NCBI GenBank assembly: GCA_041674345.1
Contig: JBAYVY010000089.1
Location: 1-11,110 of the forward strand
Length of the DNA stretch: 11,110 nucleotides
Source: JBAYVY01 sp041674345
Lineage (GTDB): Bacteria > Planctomycetota > Phycisphaerae > Phycisphaerales > Zrk34
Direction of reading: 5' to 3'
The notes under the pieces are model-generated. The model saw only the letters and a list, made by a program, of their open reading frames with translations. It made no database searches and was not told where the DNA came from. Shown in pieces: positions 7,097 to 11,110 of the stretch; position 1 is the first letter of the stretch, and each line of letters starts with the position of its first letter. The translations under genes and the position numbers were made by a program.

Positions 7097-7290
7097 GGCG
7101 GAATCCCTTTCGGTTTCCTTCAGCCATCGGACCCGCCCCACCCAGGTGTTTTTATCGTCATAAACAAATCGGGAATGAAGCCCCAATCGCGGGGGAATGC
7201 CAATTCGCTTGACAGACATTGACCCATGACCATGACACGCGATTGGGAAACATGGGTTTGGGGTAAGAATCGGATTTTGAAGCGAGCGAT
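7097..7290 (-). promoter_or_regulatory. Leader of the receptor/YfiR operon with interlocking dyads (possible pseudoknot)
   Basis: This non-coding leader has two perfect inverted repeats. CCCAATCGCG (7182-7191) pairs with CGCGATTGGG (7238-7247), 10 bp. ACCCATG (7222-7228) pairs with CATGGGT (7251-7257), 7 bp. The arms interlock rather than nest, which is the topology of an H-type pseudoknot if transcribed leftward. They could instead be protein-binding half-sites. No known riboswitch consensus could be fitted and no strong -35/-10 pair was seen. An in-frame ATG at 7219 extends the receptor frame through here but has no ribosome binding site. Confidence 0.35.
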
Positions 7291-7390
7291 GTAGCACCGC
7301 AAGTTATTGCGGTGCCGTGACGCGGCGCGCGGCGATGCGGTGGCGTACCGTGTTCCGGGGGCCGGGCACCGCATTGACATGCGGTGCTAC
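7291..7390. repeat. REP-like paired-hairpin element, copy B
   Basis: This is the 100-base full-length copy, with inverted termini GTAGCACCGCA and TGCGGTGCTAC. Hairpin 1 pairs 7294-7302 with 7307-7315 (9 bp, loop GTTA). Hairpin 2 pairs 7366-7374 with 7379-7387 (9 bp, loop TGAC). Both stems are perfect. The core between them aligns with copy A apart from a few substitutions and a 7-base length difference. It lies 7 bases beyond the argS stop, where it could act as a terminator or protect the mRNA 3' end. Confidence 0.88.
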
Positions 7391-7397
7391 TGCGGGA

Positions 7398-9209
7398 TTA
7401 CATGCGTTGGGGGACTTCGATGCCGAGGGTGGACAGGGCGAGTTTCAGGGCGTCGGCGGTGAGTCGGCAGAGGGCCAGGCGGCTGTTTCGCACGGCGGGA
7501 TCGTCGGCGTTCAGCACGGGGCAGTTTTCATAGAAGGAAGAGAAGACGGTCGCCAGTTCGTAGAGCCAGCCGCACAGGTGATGAGGTTCGAGATTGCGTT
7601 CGACGGTGCGGAGTACCCCTGGAAGTTGAAGAACCTTTAACACCAGCGTGCGTTCGGCGGGGTGGGTGAGGGTGATATCAACGTTCGCGAAGCCGCAAGC
7701 GGCGGGGTCAGTTCCAGTTCCGGGGGCGGGGGCAATTAATTGCCCCCGCCGGAAGATGGACTGGATTCTTGCGTAGGCGTATTGGAGATAGGGGGCGGTA
7801 TTGCCGTCCATCGCCAACATGCGTGACCAGACGAACTGGTAATCCTTGCGGCGATCATTGGCCAGGTCGGCGTACTTGATCGCGCCGATGCCGACGATGC
7901 GGGCGACTTCATCGAGTTCATCGGCGGGCAGGCGATCTTCGGGGGGACGACGGTTATTGATGGATTCGGCGACGGTGCGGGCTTTCTGTTGGGCTTCATC
8001 GAGGAGATCGACGAGTTTAACGGTGTCGCCGGAGCGGGTTTTGAAGGGTTTGCCGTCTTCGCCGAGCACGGTGCCGAAGGGGACGTGATCGAGCCGGACT
8101 TCGGGGCGAATAAATTCGCCCCGCCGGGCGCAAGCGAAGACTTTTTGGAAATGTTCGATCTGGCGGGAGTCGGTGACGTAGATGATGCGGTCGGCGTGGA
8201 GTTGATCGGCGCGGTAACGGATGGCGGCGAGATCGGTGGCGTCGTAGCCGAACCCGCCGTCGGCTTTGCGGACGATCAGGGGCGACTCGAAGGGCGGGAT
8301 GAAAACGCACAATGCGCCGTCGCTGATTTGCGCCACGCCGGAGTTTTCGAGATCGGCGGCGACCCCCGGAAGTTTGTCGTTGTAAAAACTTTCACCCCGG
8401 ATATCGTCTAGAGTAAGCAATACCCCCAACCGTTCATATATGGGTTGAAAATGTCTCTCTGACATTTCGACGAGCATCCGCCATCCCATTAAGGTTCTCG
8501 CATCTCCCGACTGCAATGCAACTACTCGCCGGCGTGCTCGATCTGCAAAATCTGGTTGCGCATCAAATTTAGCTTTTGACTCTTTATAGAATTTGTCTAG
8601 ATCCTGAATCAAAATGTTCCCAGCTAGTTTGCGATTCAGTAATCCCAAGTCATTCAAATGTTCGATCAACATGCCGAACTGCGTGCCCCAGTCGCCGAGG
8701 TGGTTTTGACGGATGACGGTGTGGCCTCGCTGTTGGAGGACACGGACGAGGGCGTCGCCGATGACGGAGGAGCGGAGGTGTCCGACGTGCATTTCCTTGG
8801 CGACGTTGGGTCCGGAGTAATCGACGACGATGGTTTGCCCCCCGGAAGTTGTTTTCGCAACACTTCCCTGTCGCAGTTGCATCATCATCTCGGCGGCGGC
8901 GTCGGCGAGGCAACGGTCGCCGAGTTTGATGTTGATGAACCCAGGCCCCGCAACTTCCGGGGGTTCTTCACAGATGTCCTGCCATTGCAGGTGATCGACG
9001 ATGGCTTGTGCGACATCGCGGGGTTTCTTGCCGAGCGATTTGGCGAGGGACATGGCGACGTTGGCCTGGTAGTCGCCGAACCGGGGAGACTTGCCGGGGA
9101 CGATGATCGGATCGACTCCCCCGGAAGTTAAGCCGGCATGATCGGAACCCAATGCGGCGGCGATGGCGGCGGCGAAGCGTTCGGTCAGTAGTTGGAGGGG
9201 GTCTGGCAT
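7398..9209 (-). CDS. argS: Arginyl-tRNA synthetase
   Basis: A complete 603-residue class I ArgRS, which charges tRNA-Arg with arginine in the cytosol. The N-terminal tRNA-recognition domain (~1-110) contains FGDYQANVAMSLAK and AGPGFIN. The Rossmann domain has SGPNVAKEMHVGHLRS with the HIGH-type HVGH at 141-144, LGDWGTQFG (171-179), and GKPFKTRSG (386-394) in place of a canonical KMSKS, as is usual for ArgRS. The C-terminal anticodon-binding domain has YLQYAYARIQSIFRR and SSFYENCPVL. The ATG at 9209 has no Shine-Dalgarno; no better start is near. Oddities: bases ~8373-8675 (residues ~181-279) are much more AT-rich than the rest. Four CCCCCGGAAG words are translated, including LTSGG at 27-31, which looks like a short insertion. 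Two perfect palindromes are read as RRGEFIRP (362-369) and RRGQLIAP (487-494). All catalytic motifs are intact, so the gene is presumably functional. Confidence 0.97.
   Translation of the reverse strand: MPDPLQLLTERFAAAIAAALGSDHAGLTSGGVDPIIVPGKSPRFGDYQANVAMSLAKSLGKKPRDVAQAIVDHLQWQDICEEPPEVAGPGFINIKLGDRCLADAAAEMMMQLRQGSVAKTTSGGQTIVVDYSGPNVAKEMHVGHLRSSVIGDALVRVLQQRGHTVIRQNHLGDWGTQFGMLIEHLNDLGLLNRKLAGNILIQDLDKFYKESKAKFDAQPDFADRARRRVVALQSGDARTLMGWRMLVEMSERHFQPIYERLGVLLTLDDIRGESFYNDKLPGVAADLENSGVAQISDGALCVFIPPFESPLIVRKADGGFGYDATDLAAIRYRADQLHADRIIYVTDSRQIEHFQKVFACARRGEFIRPEVRLDHVPFGTVLGEDGKPFKTRSGDTVKLVDLLDEAQQKARTVAESINNRRPPEDRLPADELDEVARIVGIGAIKYADLANDRRKDYQFVWSRMLAMDGNTAPYLQYAYARIQSIFRRGQLIAPAPGTGTDPAACGFANVDITLTHPAERTLVLKVLQLPGVLRTVERNLEPHHLCGWLYELATVFSSFYENCPVLNADDPAVRNSRLALCRLTADALKLALSTLGIEVPQRM
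7725..7750. repeat. 26-base perfect palindrome inside argS
   Basis: The sequence is its own reverse complement: GGCGGGGGC, then AATTAATT, then GCCCCCGCC. It is translated in argS as part of RRGQLIAPAP in a variable segment of the anticodon-binding domain. It resembles the palindrome at 8102-8123. Confidence 0.85.
8102..8123. repeat. Perfect 9-bp-stem hairpin inside argS
   Basis: CGGGGCGAA (8102-8110) and TTCGCCCCG (8115-8123) flank a TAAA loop. It is translated as RRGEFIRP in argS. Stem sequence and AT-rich centre resemble the palindrome at 7725-7750, so the two may be copies of one small element. Confidence 0.8.
8373..8675 (-). other. AT-rich island inside argS (possible recombination tract)
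   Basis: By hand count, 8401-8640 has 106 G+C of 240 (44%), while 8281-8340 and 8701-8760 each have 39 of 60 (65%). Codons here include CTA, TTA, AGA, ATA and GTA, rare elsewhere in the window. The reading frame and protein pattern continue without a break. The left edge falls next to a CCCCCGGAAG word at 8363-8372. Confidence 0.7.
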
Positions 9210-9250
9210 GGTGGGGTATGGTCGTGGGGGAGGGCGGATGCGTCAAGTGA

Positions 9251-9331
9251 AAGTCGGAAGTGGGAAGTCGAAAGTGGGAAGTAAGGAGTCCGAACCGCAA
9301 CTTCCGACTTGCGACTTGCGACTTGCGACTT
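9251..9331. repeat. Inverted pair of heptanucleotide arrays (AAGTNNN and ACTTNNN)
   Basis: Five AAGT heptads run from 9251 to 9285 (AAGTCGG, AAGTGGG, AAGTCGA, AAGTGGG, AAGTAAG), with a degenerate unit after them. From 9300 come ACTTCCG and three ACTTGCG, ending in ACTT at 9328-9331. The second array is the inverse of the first, so the pair can fold into an imperfect ~80-base stem-loop. It lies between the divergent argS and pilM genes. Confidence 0.85.
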
Positions 9332-9340
9332 TATCTTCGC

Positions 9341-9369
9341 TTGACCATCGTGTGAGGTGCGGTTTTAAT
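9341..9369 (+). promoter_or_regulatory. Putative sigma70-type promoter for pilM
   Basis: TTGACC (9341-9346, 5/6 to consensus) and TTTAAT (9364-9369, 5/6) are separated by exactly 17 bases in an otherwise GC-rich region. Transcription would start near 9376, giving a leader of ~228 bases before the pilM ATG. No other equally good pair was seen in this intergenic region. Confidence 0.5.
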
Positions 9370-9498
9370 GGCGGTGTTGTGGAAGGTGGCCGCGGGCGCA
9401 AGGCAAGCGGCGACCGGCAGGTAGAGCCAACCACACGCACAAGCCCACCCTGCTGATCGGCGTAGCAACCAGCAGAGGCAAACACCGCGTTCACACCC
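9370..9498 (+). other. pilM leader region, no gene seen
   Basis: Part of the predicted untranslated leader of pilM. CTGCTG and CAGCAG (around 9450-9476) can form a short hairpin. No coding region, RNA gene or known riboswitch motif was recognised. Confidence 0.4.
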
Positions 9499-9566
9499 TG
9501 ATTTCGGGGTCTGACTTCCTGGGGCTGACTTCCGGGGGTTGATTTTCGGGGGCGGATTCCGGGGGC
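9499..9566 (+). repeat. Degenerate 13-14-base tandem repeat, five units
   Basis: Five head-to-tail units follow the pattern TGAYTTCCGGGGGC: 9499-9511, 9512-9525, 9526-9539, 9540-9553 and 9554-9566. The third unit contains an exact CTTCCGGGGG word. The array ends 37 bases before the pilM ATG and would be in its 5' leader. Confidence 0.75.
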
Positions 9567-9603
9567 GCGGCGGGCGGCGACCAATCCCATGGAGGTCCAT
9601 CGC

Positions 9604-11110
9604 ATGGCCAGTTCGACTGATTGTTGGGGGATTGAAGTAGGCGCGAATGCGATCAAGGCGATCCGCCTGCGTCGAAGCGGGGGCCAGGTGAGTATCGCGG
9701 ACTTCGAGGTGATTCCGTTCAAGAAGGTGCTGACCACGCCGGACATCGACGTGGACGAGCAGGTGCGCGTCGGGCTGGACCAGTTCATCTCGCGTCACCC
9801 GATCGGCAAGAGCACGGTGATCGTGTCGGTGCCGGGGCATATGGCGTTCGCGCGATTCGCCAAGCTGCCTCCGGTGGAGCCGAAAAAGATTCCCGACATT
9901 GTGAAGTTCGAAGCGGTGCAGCAGATTCCGTTCCCGATCGAGCAGGTGCAGTGGGACTATCAGACGTTCCAGGCGGCGGACTCGCCGGACGTGGAAGTGG
10001 GGATTTTCGCCATCACGAAGGATCGCCTGCTTCCGTGGCTGACGAACTTTGAACATGTGAACATGCCGGTGCATGCGGTGGTGCTTTCGCCCGTGGCGAT
10101 CCTGAACGCGATGATGTACGACCGGAACCTGGACGCGTCGTCCAAAGGCACGATCGTCATGGACATCGGCACGCAGGCGACCGATTTAATCATCATCGAG
10201 GGCGGGCGGGCGTGGCTCCGCACGATCCCGATCGGCGGCAACCATTTCACCGACGCGCTGGTTCGCAGTTTCAAACTGTCATTCAGCAAGGCGGAGAAAC
10301 TCAAGCGCGAGGCGGCGACCAGCAAATACGCCCGCCAGATTTTCCAGGCGATGCGTCCGGTGTTCGTCGATCTGGTGCAGGAAGTGCAGAAGTCGCTGGG
10401 CTATTACCAGTCGCTGAATCGTGACGCGGCCCTGACGCAATTGCTGGGGCTGGGTTCGACGTTCCGCCTGCCGGGGTTGCAGACGTTCCTCAAGCAGCAG
10501 CTCCAGATGGACATTGAGCGGCTGGACACGTTCCAGAAGATCGCGGTGGACGATCGCAAGGCGGCGACTTTCGCGGAGAACGTGCCGGTGTTCTCGCCGG
10601 CTTACGGATTGGCGCTGGCGGGGCTGGGGCTGGAAAAGGTCAGTTGCAATCTGCTGCCGATGCCGGTGATTCGCAGGCAGGTGTGGAAGGCCAAGCAGCC
10701 GTGGTTCATGGGAGCGGCGGCGGTGGCCGTCGGCGGCGCGGTGCTGGCGTACACGTCGGTGATGCTGGCCGGGGGGCGATATAACTCGTCGGAAAATCGG
10801 ACGAAGCGAGGCCAGATCGAAACGATTCTCAACCGCGCCGAAGAGGCGCACAAGAAGTGGCGTGATGTCGAACAGCAGAACGATCCGCGCGGGCGCATCG
10901 GCAACATCAACCGCATGTTGGATTACCGCGATGTCTGGCCGGTGATGATGCGCGATATCGACCGGGCGATCGCCGCGATGGAGCCGCAACCGGCCGTCAT
11001 CGCCGGCGACCTGGCGGAGATCGACAAAATCCCCCGCGAAAAACGCCGCATGATCTTCATCGAATCGCTGACCAGTACTTACGAATACGCGCCCGGTGAA
11101 CAGGGCAAGC
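9604..11110 (+). CDS. pilM: PilM-like type IV pilus assembly ATPase with fused membrane segment (3' incomplete)
   Basis: Translated from the ATG at 9604, which follows GGAGG by 8 bases; an in-frame ATG at 9589 is the alternative. The frame runs open for 502 codons to the window edge. Residues 1-~340 are the actin-like PilM/SHS2 fold: phosphate-1-type loop WGIEVGANAIKAIRL (8-22), VSVPGHMAFARFAKLPP, EAVQQIPFPIEQVQWDY, and the second nucleotide loop DIGTQATDLIII (187-198). PilM is the cytoplasmic platform protein that binds the PilN N-terminus under the inner membrane. Unlike classical ~350-residue PilM, this one continues into a transmembrane helix (~369-390, FMGAAAVAVGGAVLAYTSVM), a coiled stretch (~391-425) and a further domain. 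This PilN-like tail suggests PilM and PilN roles in one chain. The gene is divergent from argS; its own downstream neighbours are outside the window. Confidence 0.88.
   Translation, partial: MASSTDCWGIEVGANAIKAIRLRRSGGQVSIADFEVIPFKKVLTTPDIDVDEQVRVGLDQFISRHPIGKSTVIVSVPGHMAFARFAKLPPVEPKKIPDIVKFEAVQQIPFPIEQVQWDYQTFQAADSPDVEVGIFAITKDRLLPWLTNFEHVNMPVHAVVLSPVAILNAMMYDRNLDASSKGTIVMDIGTQATDLIIIEGGRAWLRTIPIGGNHFTDALVRSFKLSFSKAEKLKREAATSKYARQIFQAMRPVFVDLVQEVQKSLGYYQSLNRDAALTQLLGLGSTFRLPGLQTFLKQQLQMDIERLDTFQKIAVDDRKAATFAENVPVFSPAYGLALAGLGLEKVSCNLLPMPVIRRQVWKAKQPWFMGAAAVAVGGAVLAYTSVMLAGGRYNSSENRTKRGQIETILNRAEEAHKKWRDVEQQNDPRGRIGNINRMLDYRDVWPVMMRDIDRAIAAMEPQPAVIAGDLAEIDKIPREKRRMIFIESLTSTYEYAPGEQGK

Noticed and set aside
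7097..7290. c-di-GMP (GEMM) riboswitch before the c-di-GMP operon
   Set aside because: I looked for the conserved GEMM core and tetraloop-receptor pattern in the leftward transcript and could not fit it. Only unassigned dyads remain.
9251..9331. CRISPR-like array
   Set aside because: The repeat unit is 7 bases with no spacers of constant length and no cas genes. It is a heptanucleotide tandem repeat.
9370..9498. Riboswitch in the pilM leader
   Set aside because: Short hairpins are possible, but no known riboswitch core was found and the sequence alone does not support one.

Overview
The window reads as a high-GC bacterial chromosome, most likely from Planctomycetota (moderate confidence). 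The grounds are the strong GC3 coding bias, weak or absent Shine-Dalgarno sites before several genes, a PilM with a fused C-terminal membrane segment, and many short dispersed palindromes and heptanucleotide arrays in and between genes. Seven of the eight genes lie on the minus strand; only pilM at the right end is on the plus strand.

From right to left: pilM (9604 to the window edge, incomplete) and argS (9209-7398) diverge from a 394-base region. That region holds a good sigma70-type promoter for pilM, heptanucleotide arrays and a 13-14-base tandem repeat. After argS come a paired-hairpin REP-like element and a leader with interlocking dyads. Next is a c-di-GMP signalling operon: a decayed TonB-dependent receptor (7096-6527), a YfiR/DUF4154 periplasmic protein (6504-5869), a CHASE8-HAMP-hybrid histidine kinase with REC and Hpt (5853-3433), and, overlapping it by ATGA, a REC-GGDEF-EAL protein (3436-1682). 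I read this as a phosphorelay relative of the YfiBNR pathway: the periplasmic signal goes through YfiR and CHASE8 to a His-Asp-His-Asp relay that ends on an enzyme able to make and break c-di-GMP.

Further left are two unrecognised minus-strand genes. One is a zinc-ribbon protein (1575-700) whose first CxxC knuckle is followed by a repeat-coded insertion. The other is a 103-residue protein (516-205) with a probable SH3-like C-terminal half. Both end on TAG stops that lie inside the terminus of the same REP-like element found after argS. The leftmost 135 bases are bounded by an inverted repeat.

The most unusual features are the repeat ecology (REP-like pairs at gene ends, a 10-mer CCCCCGGAAG found seven times exactly, palindromes and heptads translated in frame), an AT-rich island inside argS that looks like recombinational replacement, and the receptor that has lost its middle while the operon behind it stays intact. 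No tRNA, rRNA, CRISPR array or complete mobile element was found.
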